Of a stretch of DNA of 61,516 nucleotides, positions 1-9,258 are shown piece by piece. The notes under the pieces were generated by a model, which ran no database searches, had not been told where the DNA came from, and was given only the letters and a program-made list of their open reading frames with translations. The position numbers and the translations under genes were made by a program. This DNA is from Bacteroidota bacterium (GTDB lineage Bacteria > Bacteroidota > Bacteroidia > Chitinophagales > Saprospiraceae): positions 1-61,516 of the forward strand of contig JAIUPL010000031.1 in NCBI GenBank assembly GCA_020160935.1, written 5' to 3'. Positions within the stretch are counted from its first letter, which is position 1; each line of letters opens with the position of its first letter.

Positions 1-458
1 GCATGGTCGAAAGTCCTGATTTCGCCACTACCGAGGTCGACGGCTTCAAGTTCCACAAAAACGTCTTTCAATTCGACGCCGTAAGCGCCGATGTTTTGCA
101 CGGGCGCCGCGCCCGTGGTGCCGGGAATCAGGCTGAGGTTTTCGATGCCGCCGAAGCCATGTTCCACCGCCCAGCACACCAGTTCGTGCCAAACGACGCC
201 GCCACCGGCCTGCACGTACACTTTGTTGCCCTTGCTGCCCACTTCCCGGATGCCGCCGATGGAATTTTTGATGACGAGACCGTTCACATCGCTCGTGAGC
301 AGCATGTTACTGCCCCCGCCGAGGATCATGACCGGCTGAATGCCCGATTGCAGAACATCGAGAAGTTCCTGTGTGCTGAACACTTCTGCAAAAAAAGCCG
401 CGTGCGCCTCCAGACCGAAAGTATTGTAGGGTAGGAGGGAGATATGCTGTTGAATCAT
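1..458 (-). CDS. murB: UDP-N-acetylenolpyruvoylglucosamine reductase MurB (5' part; runs off the window)
   Basis: This is the N-terminal part, about 152 residues, of MurB, the FAD- and NADPH-dependent cytoplasmic enzyme that reduces UDP-GlcNAc-enolpyruvate to UDP-MurNAc in peptidoglycan synthesis. The translation starts MIQQHISLLPYNTFG and contains the FAD-binding hallmarks ILGGGSNML and ENLSLIPGTTGAAPVQNIG followed by AYGVEL, which fit the E. coli-like type of MurB. The rest of the FAD domain and the substrate domain lie beyond the left edge. The ATG is preceded on the minus strand by GGAG nine bases upstream, a clear ribosome binding site for this genome. It lies 26 bp downstream of a co-directional gene for a coiled-coil protein, so it is probably the second gene of that transcript. 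Confidence 0.95.
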   Translation of the reverse strand, partial: MIQQHISLLPYNTFGLEAHAAFFAEVFSTQELLDVLQSGIQPVMILGGGSNMLLTSDVNGLVIKNSIGGIREVGSKGNKVYVQAGGGVVWHELVCWAVEHGFGGIENLSLIPGTTGAAPVQNIGAYGVELKDVFVELEAVDLGSGEIRTFDH

Positions 459-484
459 GGGTATTTTCTCCGGAATCGTGGTGA

Positions 485-1687
485 CTATTGTTCAAACAGG
501 CATTTGGATTGCCACATCAACAAATCGACCTGTTGTACATCGTAGTCTTCGTAGCCGTTGGTCCAGGCGAGTCGCAGGCGATCGAGTTCAACTGTGCGCA
601 TTTTTTTAATGGTCGCGCGGTCGATCGGGAAATTTCCCTGAAATACCACCACCTGCCCGTCGGGTTCGGTGACGCCCTCGTCTGCGCGGCTGTTGTTCAG
701 GATGATGGAATAGCCGTCCATAAATTTCAGGGTGGCGGTGCCTCCTTTTTGCAGACTTCCTTGTGTGCGCCGCACGCCGGGGTCGTTGATGCGCAGGGTG
801 AGGTGCAGGGCCGCATTGGCGCCATTGCTAATCAGCGATACTTCGGCAATGGTGTGTGGTTTTTCCGGGCCATACACTTTTCGGAGTGCCTGGTTGGTGT
901 AGCGGAACAGTTCCTTTGGCAGTGTTTCGCGCCGCACTTCACCGGAGAATTCGTCGCGAATTTCGGGCGCCAGGGCGCAGGGTTTTGCCGGCGGGTTGAT
1001 CAGCACATCTTCCACAGCGGAATAGGAGCGAACGAGGGGCTTGGGTTTCGGTGTATTTTTGGGTTTACTGCGTTTTTTATCCGTTTCTTCTGTTTTTGTG
1101 GGAGCCGCCACCGCAGCGCTATCTGCCGCCACTGGCGCTGGTACTTCTATTTTGGCAAGCGTGTCAACGGCAGGTTCTTTTTTCTCCACCTTCGGTTCGG
1201 GTGGCGGCGGGCTGAAAATATTCCTGAGTTGTTGCACCTGTTTGCGGCTTTTGGGGAGTTGCTGCCGCTGCTGTTTGCTTTCCATATTGGCCACCGATTC
1301 GGCAAACTCGGCAATCGTTCGCGCCCGTTTCAGGTTCTTTTCGGTCTCTTTCTCTGCTTTTTGCGTCGATTTCAGATCGGCCCGCAACATTTTGATTTTT
1401 TCGGCGTCTGTGGTACTGTCGGTTTCGGCGGCTTTGATTTCCTCCTGAAGTGCGTTGCGTTTGTTGGTATAAACAGCCCCTTGTCGCTCGATACTGTCGC
1501 GCATAAACGCTGCCTCTTTGGACAGTTGTACGGCCTCTACGGCAATATCCCAATCTGAAGGTTGCTGCTTGGTGTCAGGAGCGATGGTATCCGTCGAAGG
1601 CGGCGTAGTGGATATCGCTTGAGCCTGCATGGCGGCAAATGCAGGGATAAAAAACAGCCACAGGAGCAGGTAACGGCAATGTTTCAT
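485..1687 (-). CDS. Secreted coiled-coil protein of unknown function
   Basis: I do not recognise this 400-residue protein. It opens with a signal peptide (residues 1-24, ending AMQAQA), so it is probably periplasmic or surface-exposed. Residues 50-160 are rich in Lys, Glu, Gln and Arg and look like a long coiled coil. Residues 160-230 are a Pro/Lys/Ala-rich linker (SPPPPEPK, NTPKPKPL). The C-terminal 170 residues look globular, with a predicted beta-rich part around VSLISNGANAALHLTLRIN. It is the first gene of a likely two-gene transcript with murB and has a good sigma-ABfr-type promoter 80-110 bp upstream. Pairing with murB hints at, but does not show, a cell-envelope role. Confidence 0.8.
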   Translation of the reverse strand: MKHCRYLLLWLFFIPAFAAMQAQAISTTPPSTDTIAPDTKQQPSDWDIAVEAVQLSKEAAFMRDSIERQGAVYTNKRNALQEEIKAAETDSTTDAEKIKMLRADLKSTQKAEKETEKNLKRARTIAEFAESVANMESKQQRQQLPKSRKQVQQLRNIFSPPPPEPKVEKKEPAVDTLAKIEVPAPVAADSAAVAAPTKTEETDKKRSKPKNTPKPKPLVRSYSAVEDVLINPPAKPCALAPEIRDEFSGEVRRETLPKELFRYTNQALRKVYGPEKPHTIAEVSLISNGANAALHLTLRINDPGVRRTQGSLQKGGTATLKFMDGYSIILNNSRADEGVTEPDGQVVVFQGNFPIDRATIKKMRTVELDRLRLAWTNGYEDYDVQQVDLLMWQSKCLFEQ

Positions 1688-1774
1688 CTAATTGAAATCG
1701 GCTTTAAGCGTTTGGGTCGTGTACAAAGTCGAAAGAATGGCTTTTGATAATATCTGCAAGCCCTACTTTCGCGG

Positions 1775-1804
1775 CAAAAGTAGCGTTTCAAATACGCATT
1801 TCAA
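1775..1804 (-). promoter_or_regulatory. Bacteroidota-type promoter for the coiled-coil protein/murB transcript
   Basis: On the minus strand TTG (1804-1802) is followed after exactly 19 bases by TACTTTTG (1782-1775). This matches the TTG-N17-23-TAnnTTTG promoter of the Bacteroidota housekeeping sigma factor. The predicted start near 1768 gives a leader of about 80 bases. The site lies in the 213-bp divergent gap shared with the prolyl oligopeptidase gene; CTACTTT/AAAGTAG here also forms a small palindrome. Confidence 0.65.
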
Positions 1805-1900
1805 AAACGACTAACCACACCATCACCCTAATCCGAAGCACCTTGCGCAGAAAGTTTTCTGGAATACTGACGCAAAACACTTCTGTTAAATCGTTAACGA

Positions 1901-4060
1901 ATGAAAAATTTTCTTTACTTCTCTCTATTGCTGTTGGTTGCACAGAGCGCCTGCGATCGTTCTGGTGACTCAAAATCGAATCAAGTCAGTATGGACCTAA
2001 AACCAATTCCAGTAACCTATCCAGCCACGCGTAAGGATACAAGCGTTTCCGATACCTATTTTGGAACAACCATCAAAGACCCGTATCGCTGGCTGGAAGA
2101 TGACCAGAGCGCTGAAACCAAAGAATGGGTGTCGAGACAAAACATCGTGACCAATGGCTACCTGAGCCAGATCCCGTATCGCGACAAGATCAAAAAACGC
2201 ATTGAACAGGTGTTCAATTTCGAGAAATATGGCAACCCGCAAAAAAAGGGCGGCAAGTATTACTTTTTCAAAAACGATGGCCTGCAAAACCAAAGCGTGC
2301 TGTATGTGCAGAACAACCTGGAGGCAGCGGCAGAAACGATGCTGGACCCCAATACATTCAGCACCGACGGCACGGCGTCGCTGGGCGAACTGGCTTTTTC
2401 CAAAGACGGGCATTACCTGGCATATACCATTTCCAAAGGTGGTTCCGACTGGCGTAGCATTTATGTAAAAGACCTGCAAACCGGCCAAATGCTGACCGAC
2501 CAATTGGAATGGGCCAAATTCACGGGCCTGGCCTGGCAAGGCGACGGGTTTTACTACACCCGCTATCCGGAGCCGAAAAAAGGCGCTGAACTGACGTCGG
2601 TCAACCAGTTTGGTTCCGTGTATTTTCACCAATTGGGCACTCCGCAGTCGAAAGACCGGCTGGTGTACACGGACAAAGCGCATCCCAATCGCTCTTTCGG
2701 CGCCGGTACAACGGAAGATCAACGGTTTTTGTACGTCACAGGTTTTGAATCTACCAGTGGCAACGTCCTGTATTTCAAAGACTTGACAAAAGAAAAGGCA
2801 GATTTTTTACCTATTGCTACAACCTTCGACAACGACTACACGGTGATCGAACACCTAGACGGCAAACTGCTCGTACTCACTAATCGCGAGGCGCCGAACA
2901 AACGCCTCATTCTGGTCGATCCGGCACAGCCCGGCGAACAACACTGGCAAACCCTGGTTGCAGAAGACAGCAGCGACGTACTGGAAAGCGCTGTGGTATG
3001 CGGCGGAAAAATCCTCTGCAATTACCTGAACAATGCTTCCAGCGCATTGCGCGTTTTCGGCGCCGATGGCAAACTGATTCAGGAGGTGAAATTGCCTGAA
3101 ATTGGTTCAGTTAATGACATCAGTGGCTCCAAGGACGAACCGCAGGCATTTTTCTCCTTCACGTCCTTCCTGCGTCCTATTACGATTTATTCCCTCGATC
3201 TGGCTGATCTGAAACCGACTGTGTTCAAAGCGCCCAAACTGGATTTCAACCCCGATTTGTTTACCACCGAGCAGGTGTTTTATTCCAGTTCCGATGGTAC
3301 AAAAGTTCCCATGTTCATCACCCGCAAGAAAAACATCTCTTTTGACGGTTCCAATCCTACCTTGTTGTACGGATACGGCGGGTTCAATATTTCCCTTACA
3401 CCTTCCTTCTCGGCTTCCCGTGCGGTGCTGCTCGAAAACAACGGAATTTATGCCGTGGCCAACATCCGCGGTGGTGGTGAGTATGGAGAAAAATGGCACA
3501 AGGCGGGCACCCGGTGCCAAAAACAGAATGTGTTCAACGATTTCATTGCGGCAGCGGAATACCTGATCGCTAAAAAATATACTTCGCCGGCACGGCTGGC
3601 CATTCAGGGCGGATCAAACGGCGGACTGCTGATTGGCGCGTGTATGACCCAGCGCCCGGATCTGTTCGGCGTGTGCATTCCGCAAGTGGGCGTACTCGAT
3701 ATGTTGCGGTATCACAAATTTACGATTGGTTTTGCTTGGGCCACCGATTACGGCCTGAGCAGCAACAAAGAGGAATTTCCCTGCCTGCTGAAATATTCGC
3801 CTTTGCACAACATCAAAAAAATTGCTTACCCTGCTACGCTGGTAACGACGGCCGACCACGATGACCGGGTGGTGCCCGCGCACTCCTTCAAATATGCGGC
3901 TACCTTGCAGGAAAACCAACAGGGCGGCAATCCGGTGCTGATACGTATCGAAACCAGCGCTGGCCACGGCGCGGGTAAGCCAACGTCCAAAATCATCGAA
4001 GAAGCAGCGGATATTTTGTCGTTTATGCTGTATAATATGAAAATGCAGGTGATTTATTGA
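1901..4060 (+). CDS. Prolyl oligopeptidase (S9A) lipoprotein
   Basis: A 719-residue serine peptidase of family S9A, which cuts short peptides after proline. The N-terminus MKNFLYFSLLLLVAQSAC ends in a lipobox, so it is probably a lipoprotein facing the periplasm or surface. The N-terminal half (residues about 40-440) is the seven-bladed propeller domain (DPYRWLEDDQSAETKEWV is typical of its start). The C-terminal alpha/beta hydrolase carries the triad: Ser near 571 in GGSNGGLL, Asp near 653 in ADHDDRV and His near 688 in SAGHGAGKP. Length agrees with the family (about 700). It has no operon partners; a long inverted repeat fills the gap to the convergent DinB gene. Confidence 0.95.
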   Translation: MKNFLYFSLLLLVAQSACDRSGDSKSNQVSMDLKPIPVTYPATRKDTSVSDTYFGTTIKDPYRWLEDDQSAETKEWVSRQNIVTNGYLSQIPYRDKIKKRIEQVFNFEKYGNPQKKGGKYYFFKNDGLQNQSVLYVQNNLEAAAETMLDPNTFSTDGTASLGELAFSKDGHYLAYTISKGGSDWRSIYVKDLQTGQMLTDQLEWAKFTGLAWQGDGFYYTRYPEPKKGAELTSVNQFGSVYFHQLGTPQSKDRLVYTDKAHPNRSFGAGTTEDQRFLYVTGFESTSGNVLYFKDLTKEKADFLPIATTFDNDYTVIEHLDGKLLVLTNREAPNKRLILVDPAQPGEQHWQTLVAEDSSDVLESAVVCGGKILCNYLNNASSALRVFGADGKLIQEVKLPEIGSVNDISGSKDEPQAFFSFTSFLRPITIYSLDLADLKPTVFKAPKLDFNPDLFTTEQVFYSSSDGTKVPMFITRKKNISFDGSNPTLLYGYGGFNISLTPSFSASRAVLLENNGIYAVANIRGGGEYGEKWHKAGTRCQKQNVFNDFIAAAEYLIAKKYTSPARLAIQGGSNGGLLIGACMTQRPDLFGVCIPQVGVLDMLRYHKFTIGFAWATDYGLSSNKEEFPCLLKYSPLHNIKKIAYPATLVTTADHDDRVVPAHSFKYAATLQENQQGGNPVLIRIETSAGHGAGKPTSKIIEEAADILSFMLYNMKMQVIY

Positions 4061-4075
4061 GGTTTGGGATTTGCA

Positions 4076-4196
4076 GTTCGGCTTCGCCTCATGCAAAGGG
4101 GGAAAAAGGATTTAGCGGATCGAGCGGATTAAATGGATTTTGTTCTGCCCGATCCGCAAAATCCTTTTTCCCCCTTTGCATGAGGCGAAGCCGAAC
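4076..4196. repeat. Long inverted repeat between convergent genes (IR1)
   Basis: Two 46-nt arms (4076-4121 and 4151-4196) pair with a single mismatch around a 29-nt loop. The outer end reads GTTCGGCTTCGCCTCATGC, followed by a G-run and an A-run, then GGATTT and AGCGGATCG. It almost fills the 147-bp gap between the stop codons of the prolyl oligopeptidase and DinB-like genes, and may act as a bidirectional terminator. It shares its GTTCGGCTT tip and a GGATTT-GCGGAT word with the inverted repeat at 9259-9437, so the two look related. Confidence 0.9.
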
Positions 4197-4207
4197 GAAT
4201 CATTTCC

Positions 4208-4735
4208 CTACAACCCCTGCCGATAAATCTGCTTCCTGTGCCGCTCCATATGCGTATTAAAAAACGACAACATCTGGAGCCAGGTGACCCTGCCTGCCCG
4301 CGGGTGTTTGTACACGAGTTTGTTGGCCAGCGCATCCGGCATTTGTTCAAAAAACTGCGTCCAGGCTGCCCGCGCCTGTTCCCACTTGGCGCGGGTTTCT
4401 GCAAATGTGGAAAATGCAGGCAATTTGTCTGTATCGATGGCAGGAGGTGCCGCATACCGAACCGGCAGGTGCAACGAAATACGAAGCAACAGGCTGCGCA
4501 CCCGGGCTGCCAGGTTGTTCTCCTCAAAATCAGAGGAAAACCCCATCTTTTTCCTCGTGTATGCCAGCGACAATTCTTCACTCATTGCCAGGTGGTGTAA
4601 AATCTGAATGGGCGTCCAACCTCCATCCGCAGGCTTTTTATTCAACTGTTCCTCTGAATAAGAAGACAGTGAATCGAGCAACAATTGTACCCGGGCACTG
4701 TAGTTTCGGTTTCTGGAAAGAATGGTTTGTTTCAT
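4208..4735 (-). CDS. DinB-like four-helix protein
   Basis: A 175-residue protein of the DinB/YfiT-like fold, predicted metal-binding cytoplasmic proteins. The probable metal ligands are visible as His in ILHHLAMSEE (around residue 48) and a C-terminal HMERHRKQI (around 162-170), the usual arrangement for this superfamily. Members include thiol-dependent transferases, but most Bacteroidota copies are uncharacterised, so no substrate can be given. It is a single gene, convergent with the prolyl oligopeptidase gene. No consensus promoter was found in the short gap to the divergent amidase gene. Confidence 0.8.
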   Translation of the reverse strand: MKQTILSRNRNYSARVQLLLDSLSSYSEEQLNKKPADGGWTPIQILHHLAMSEELSLAYTRKKMGFSSDFEENNLAARVRSLLLRISLHLPVRYAAPPAIDTDKLPAFSTFAETRAKWEQARAAWTQFFEQMPDALANKLVYKHPRAGRVTWLQMLSFFNTHMERHRKQIYRQGL

Positions 4736-4780
4736 TTATGCAATTGATTTTCAATAAATTAGAATAAAATAACGAACTGA

Positions 4781-4814
4781 TTGGCTTGGGTGTGACAACT
4801 TTTTTTCATTTTTG
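4781..4814 (+). promoter_or_regulatory. Possible promoter of the amidase gene
   Basis: Two TTG triplets (4781-4783 and 4786-4788) precede CATTTTTG (4807-4814), which differs from TAnnTTTG in one base. Spacing from the second TTG is 18 bases. It would give a leader of roughly 22 bases before the ATG. This is a near match only. Confidence 0.35.
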
Positions 4815-4841
4815 CACCTTGCCTGACCGTATCGATCAGTT

Positions 4842-6101
4842 ATGACGCTAACCCGAAATCTGTTGTTCATTCTTTTGTGCCTGGCAGGACGCCCCGTCGT
4901 GATGGGTGCACAGAATCTGCTCCAGCCCAAGAACTATATGTCGGTGGTTGCCCGTGCCGGCGACGACGTTCCATTGTTGTTGCAACGATACGGACTCTCC
5001 GATTTTCCGTGTAATATCACAGAATTTTTCAAGATCAACAAAATCAGGGAAGATTATCGCCTGAAATCAGGCGCTACCTACAAACTGCCGCTTTGGGTGG
5101 TGCCGTACAATGGAAAAAGCATAAGAACCACCCTCGGACTCGACGACTGGCAAACGGCCAAACGCATCGAAACCTTCAACAAACGCGCATGGGAAGACGG
5201 CCTACGCAACGACAATTTTTTGGAAAGCAAAAAACTTTGGGTGCCTTTTCACGAGATCAATTGCGAAGATGCGAGTGCGGAAAGCAATATTGGAAAATCT
5301 GAATCGGGTAAAACCGCAGTTTCTTCCGAACGAATAGAAGGTGGCGAAATCAGCGCCAAAGGCAGCCGTTCATTTTCCATTTTCGGCCCGAAATACGCCA
5401 AAACTCCGCTCGTCAGCAGCCGCTTGAAAGGGAAAGTGTTTTACCTGATTAGCGGCCACGGTGGCCCCGACAGCGGCGCCCAGGGCAGACGTGCGGGCAA
5501 TTTGCTTTGTGAAGACGAATACGCTTACGATGTGACATTGCGCCTGTTGCGCTTGCTTATCAGCCATGGCGCAACGGCTTACATGATTGTGCGCGATCCA
5601 AATGATGGTATTCGGGATGATAACTACTTGTTGTGCGACAAGGACGAGGTCGTGTGGGGAAACAAAAGAATCCCGATCAACCAGAAAGAACGTCTTCAGC
5701 AACGCACAGATCTGATTAACCAATTGACAGAAAAACACCTCAAATCAGGCCAGCGTGATCAAACAGTGGTAGAAATACATGTCGATTCCCGCAGCAAGGA
5801 CGCAAAAACGGATGTGTTTTTTTACTACCGCCCGGAGAGCGACGACAGCAAGGCGCTGGCGCAACATATTCACCGGACTTTTTTGGAAAAATACCTGCGC
5901 CTGCGCGGCCAACGTGGGTACATGGGCACAGTTAGCCCCCGATACCTGTTTACGCTACAGGAAACAACTTGTCAGCGCGCGGTGTACATCGAAATGGGAA
6001 ATATCAAAAACGACTGGGATCAACAACGACTCGTATTGAAAAACAACCGGCAGGCCGTGGCCAACTGGCTTTTTCAGGCTTTGAGTACGCACAAACCGTA
6101 G
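4842..6101 (+). CDS. N-acetylmuramoyl-L-alanine amidase (Amidase_3), exported
   Basis: A 419-residue exported zinc amidase that should cut the amide bond between MurNAc and L-Ala in peptidoglycan. A signal peptide ends near ARPVVMGAQ (residue 24). Residues 30-150 are LysM-like or otherwise cell-wall related (DDVPLLLQRYGLSD, INKIREDYRLKSGATYKLP); repeats are weak. The catalytic domain starts near residue 200, with zinc and catalytic motifs ISGHGGPDSGA, CEDEYAYDV, EIHVDS and YIEMGNIKN. Its stop codon lies only 2 bp from that of gldC, which is convergent. Confidence 0.85.
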   Translation: MTLTRNLLFILLCLAGRPVVMGAQNLLQPKNYMSVVARAGDDVPLLLQRYGLSDFPCNITEFFKINKIREDYRLKSGATYKLPLWVVPYNGKSIRTTLGLDDWQTAKRIETFNKRAWEDGLRNDNFLESKKLWVPFHEINCEDASAESNIGKSESGKTAVSSERIEGGEISAKGSRSFSIFGPKYAKTPLVSSRLKGKVFYLISGHGGPDSGAQGRRAGNLLCEDEYAYDVTLRLLRLLISHGATAYMIVRDPNDGIRDDNYLLCDKDEVVWGNKRIPINQKERLQQRTDLINQLTEKHLKSGQRDQTVVEIHVDSRSKDAKTDVFFYYRPESDDSKALAQHIHRTFLEKYLRLRGQRGYMGTVSPRYLFTLQETTCQRAVYIEMGNIKNDWDQQRLVLKNNRQAVANWLFQALSTHKP

Positions 6102-6103
6102 AA

Positions 6104-6454
6104 TTACTTGGATACTATCTCCGTTTTTTCTCCGAAATAATGCGCAAACTTGGCCATTTCTTCTGCCAGATCCTTGTTTTGCGTGGCACGCAGGTAGGTC
6201 TGACTCAATGAGCGAAGAATCTGGTACATAAACCGATCCATTTCCAGCACCTGCATTTCCTTGGTCCACAAGTCGATACGCAGGGTGTCTCTGTGGTCTT
6301 TGTCGAACAGTGCGACGGCCAGCGCCTTGCATTCTTCCAGTACACCATTGTTGCGGTCGCTGGCGCCCCATTCAATTTTTACAGGCACCTGTTCTGAATT
6401 CAGGCCGACCCGGATGGTGATATCACTTGATTTTACTACTTCGTTGTTGTCCAT
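6104..6454 (-). CDS. gldC: Gliding motility protein GldC
   Basis: A 116-residue cytoplasmic protein matching GldC of Bacteroidota. The recognisable pattern is SDITIRVGLNSEQVPVKIEW, then an acidic/hydrophobic middle (LRIDLWTKEM) and a C-terminal helix with FAHYFGEKTEI. GldC is needed for efficient gliding in Flavobacterium johnsoniae; its molecular role is unclear, and it also occurs in non-gliding members of the phylum. No other gld genes are in the window. It is a single gene, divergent from the AddB-like nuclease gene. Confidence 0.9.
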   Translation of the reverse strand: MDNNEVVKSSDITIRVGLNSEQVPVKIEWGASDRNNGVLEECKALAVALFDKDHRDTLRIDLWTKEMQVLEMDRFMYQILRSLSQTYLRATQNKDLAEEMAKFAHYFGEKTEIVSK

Positions 6455-6517
6455 ATTTCGTTCGAAAAAGATTGCGCGAAAGAAGGCGCGAAATTAAGGC
6501 AAAAAGATGGAAACGTC

Positions 6518-6525
6518 TATATTTG
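6518..6525 (+). promoter_or_regulatory. -7 promoter element immediately before a start codon
   Basis: TATATTTG matches TAnnTTTG exactly and ends 8 bases before the ATG at 6534. A transcript from it would begin at or just before that ATG. It therefore argues against the upstream in-frame ATG at 6507 as the real start. No TTG lies at the usual -33 distance. Confidence 0.45.
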
Positions 6526-6533
6526 CCAATACG

Positions 6534-9251
6534 ATGATATTGCATTTTGGCTCCGATTTCGATGGTATAGTGTACACTGGCCCTGCTGCACCCAAGGCAG
6601 GAGAGATATGGGCTGGCACTAAAAAATTGCTGCAATGGCTTGAAAATCAACTGGGATTGACGGGTTACCCGGAAAATACGGATTACCTGCGTATCGAATT
6701 GTACCGGCAGGCAATGGACCGGCACCTCCTCGAATGCGAACAGGAGCCTTTGCTGCGGCCCTTGCCGTTTTATGCGGCTTCCTACCATGCCGACCGTTTT
6801 GCTACGGCGTCGGTGTTATTGCAGCGCCGCGACGAACTGTTGTTGTCCGGCTGGAATTTTGACCCCGAATCCGAATGTCCGGAGCGTTTGCGCACATTTG
6901 CCGTAGTAGAAGATTTTTTCAGGGAAAAAGCGAACGACCCGACCCTGAAAAAGCAGGCGCACGGCTTTGCCGATCGTTTTTCGGCAGCGCTACAAATGCT
7001 GGCGGAAGATCATTTTATTCCATTGCAGGAATTGGTGCTGTACCAGCCGGAGCATTTGTTGAAGCCTCTTGCTCAACGCTTTGTATCGGAAATTCGACGC
7101 AGGCCCGGGATCGTCATCTCGCAACGATTACCGGGCGCCGCTGCCGGGGAAATAACTTTACTGGGGCGCCTGCAACGCAGGTTACTGCCTGCCGGGAAAA
7201 TTGAAAACGACTCACTTGCAGAACCGGATCATTCCCTTCTGATTTTACGGGCCCGGCGCGACAGCGACGCAGCCGTCGTATTGGCACAAATACTGCGCGA
7301 AAACCGTCAGATGCTGCCCACTTTCCTGATGCCGGAAATGGATCTGCTGCTGGAAAGAAGCATGGCGCAGGAAGGTATGCCCAATCTGGGTATTTTATCG
7401 GCTTCGCTGGCACGCCCTTCGCTTCAGGTGCTGAAACTGGCGCCGGCTTTCCTGTGGGAGCCGGTGGATGTTTTCAAAATCATGGAATTTGTAACCCTGG
7501 CAGTCAAACCGCTGGATTATGGACTAGCCATGGAAATTGCGCGAGTGATGGCCGAAAAACCCGGTATGATGAGCGATGCCTGGTTTGCAACGGTATTCGG
7601 TTACCTCGAACGGGGCGAAATCCCCGACAAGACCCGAAAGCAATACGAATTCTGGTTCGACCGGCGTCGTTACAAAGCCGATGCCACAGCGCCCAAAAAA
7701 GATGCAATTGCTATTTATGCGTACCTGCAGGAATGGGCGCTGGAATATTTTGAAGAAAATGGTAGTGTCAATACCTCATTTTTGGTGCTGGCCGAACAAG
7801 CGCGCCGAATTCGGGAATTGCTGGAAGCCCTTCCGGAACAACGGATTTCCTTTCTTGAACTAGAGCGCATCGTACGCACCATTTATCAGCCATCGCCCGT
7901 TCAATTTGCGTCGGCAGAAACCGGTTGTTTCCCGTATGCCCACCAGCCCGGCGCTTTTGCAGCGCCCGTGGATACCTTGATTTGGTGGAATTGCCTCTAC
8001 GAAAATATCGTACCGGCGCCCGACAAATGGCAGGAAGAAGAGCGTCGTTTTTTACAAGGCAAAAACGTGTCGCTACAGACGCCAGAACAGGAAGGGCAAT
8101 CGAATTTGTTGAGTCAGATGACGCCCGTTCTACAAACCACCAGGCAATTGATCCTTGTAGTGCCCGATCAGGCGGATGGGGTAGAAGTGGTGCCAAGTTT
8201 GATGCTGGGCGATATAGAAGCGGCGTTCCCGTTTTACCGAAAATTGATCTACTCGCTGGATAGTGAACAGGATCGCCGGAGGTTGTCTGAAATCCTGAAA
8301 GTGCCTGATTATGAAGCGCTTGCTATTCACCCTGCCGATCGAATGCGCCCACATTTGGTGTTGAAGCACCCGGAATTATTGATGGAAAGCGAGTATGAAA
8401 CGCCTACCAAACTCGACAGCCTGTTTTATTACCCGCATCGGTGGTTTTTCAGACAGCAACTGAATATGTATCGGTCGAGCCTGCTCAGCGTTACCGGCGA
8501 CAATACCTTGCTGGGTAGCCTGGCGCATCGGTTTTTTGAAAAGTTGCTCAAGGAGAACCTGGCCGATTTTGATCGGCGTGGTATTCAGGAATGGATAGAC
8601 CACGAATCACTTGCCTTGCTGGAAAAAGAAGGCGCTACACTTTTGCTGTATGGCCGCGAACCGGAACGACAAAGTTTTCTACAGCGTGTAAAAAATGCTG
8701 CCTGGAACCTCGTTTCGCTTATTCGCAACAACGGCTGGACGGTGTTGGATACTGAACTCCCGCTGGAAGGTTATTTTGGCAATATGCCGGTAAGAGGCAA
8801 AGCCGACCTGGTACTCCAACGCGATGATGAAAAAGCCATTGTCGACCTCAAATGGAGCGGTGCCACTCGCAGAAAAGAATTGATCCGTAATGGTGAAGAC
8901 CTGCAACTGGTGCTGTACGCCAAACTGCTGCCTCCACCCGAACAATGGCCGCATACGGCCTATTTTATCCTGGAAGACGGCAAAATGATTGCCCGAAATA
9001 CAGTTGCTTTCCGGGAGGCCATTTCGGCCGGTAAGGGAGAAGATCATGCCGCCGCCTGCGACACTATTTTCCGGAAAATGGAACAAACCTACGCCTGGAG
9101 GATGGAACAACTCAAAAAAGGTATGATCGAGTTGCGGACTGCCCGCACCGCTCCCGAACTGGAAGCCCTGTACGAAGGCCAATTGATGGATTTGCTGGAA
9201 ATGAAAAATGAAGATGCGAAGTGGGATGATTACCAGACGCTTCTGTGGTAG
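6534..9251 (+). CDS. AddB-like PD-(D/E)XK nuclease
   Basis: A 905-residue cytoplasmic protein of the Bacteroidota AddB-like PD-(D/E)XK nuclease family, thought to take part in double-strand-break repair together with a UvrD/AddA-type helicase. The nuclease domain is at the C-terminus: VRGKADLVL supplies an acidic metal ligand, IVDLKWSG the D-x-K motif, and ELIRNGEDLQLVLYAKLL the QxxxY-type helix. The N-terminal part has no Walker A motif, so it is not an active helicase. I chose the second Met (MILHFGSD) because a -7 element lies just before it and relatives begin at that point. No helicase partner gene is adjacent in the window. Confidence 0.8.
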   Translation: MILHFGSDFDGIVYTGPAAPKAGEIWAGTKKLLQWLENQLGLTGYPENTDYLRIELYRQAMDRHLLECEQEPLLRPLPFYAASYHADRFATASVLLQRRDELLLSGWNFDPESECPERLRTFAVVEDFFREKANDPTLKKQAHGFADRFSAALQMLAEDHFIPLQELVLYQPEHLLKPLAQRFVSEIRRRPGIVISQRLPGAAAGEITLLGRLQRRLLPAGKIENDSLAEPDHSLLILRARRDSDAAVVLAQILRENRQMLPTFLMPEMDLLLERSMAQEGMPNLGILSASLARPSLQVLKLAPAFLWEPVDVFKIMEFVTLAVKPLDYGLAMEIARVMAEKPGMMSDAWFATVFGYLERGEIPDKTRKQYEFWFDRRRYKADATAPKKDAIAIYAYLQEWALEYFEENGSVNTSFLVLAEQARRIRELLEALPEQRISFLELERIVRTIYQPSPVQFASAETGCFPYAHQPGAFAAPVDTLIWWNCLYENIVPAPDKWQEEERRFLQGKNVSLQTPEQEGQSNLLSQMTPVLQTTRQLILVVPDQADGVEVVPSLMLGDIEAAFPFYRKLIYSLDSEQDRRRLSEILKVPDYEALAIHPADRMRPHLVLKHPELLMESEYETPTKLDSLFYYPHRWFFRQQLNMYRSSLLSVTGDNTLLGSLAHRFFEKLLKENLADFDRRGIQEWIDHESLALLEKEGATLLLYGREPERQSFLQRVKNAAWNLVSLIRNNGWTVLDTELPLEGYFGNMPVRGKADLVLQRDDEKAIVDLKWSGATRRKELIRNGEDLQLVLYAKLLPPPEQWPHTAYFILEDGKMIARNTVAFREAISAGKGEDHAAACDTIFRKMEQTYAWRMEQLKKGMIELRTARTAPELEALYEGQLMDLLEMKNEDAKWDDYQTLLW

Positions 9252-9258
9252 GGGATGG

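Noticed and set aside
3-434. Long open frame on the plus strand over the murB region
   Set aside because: It is the antisense shadow of murB; the minus-strand translation gives an unmistakable MurB sequence with GGGSNML and SLIPGTTGAAP.
488-1558. 356-codon open frame on the plus strand
   Set aside because: Fully antisense to the coiled-coil protein, with unusual Phe/His-rich composition and no recognisable domain.
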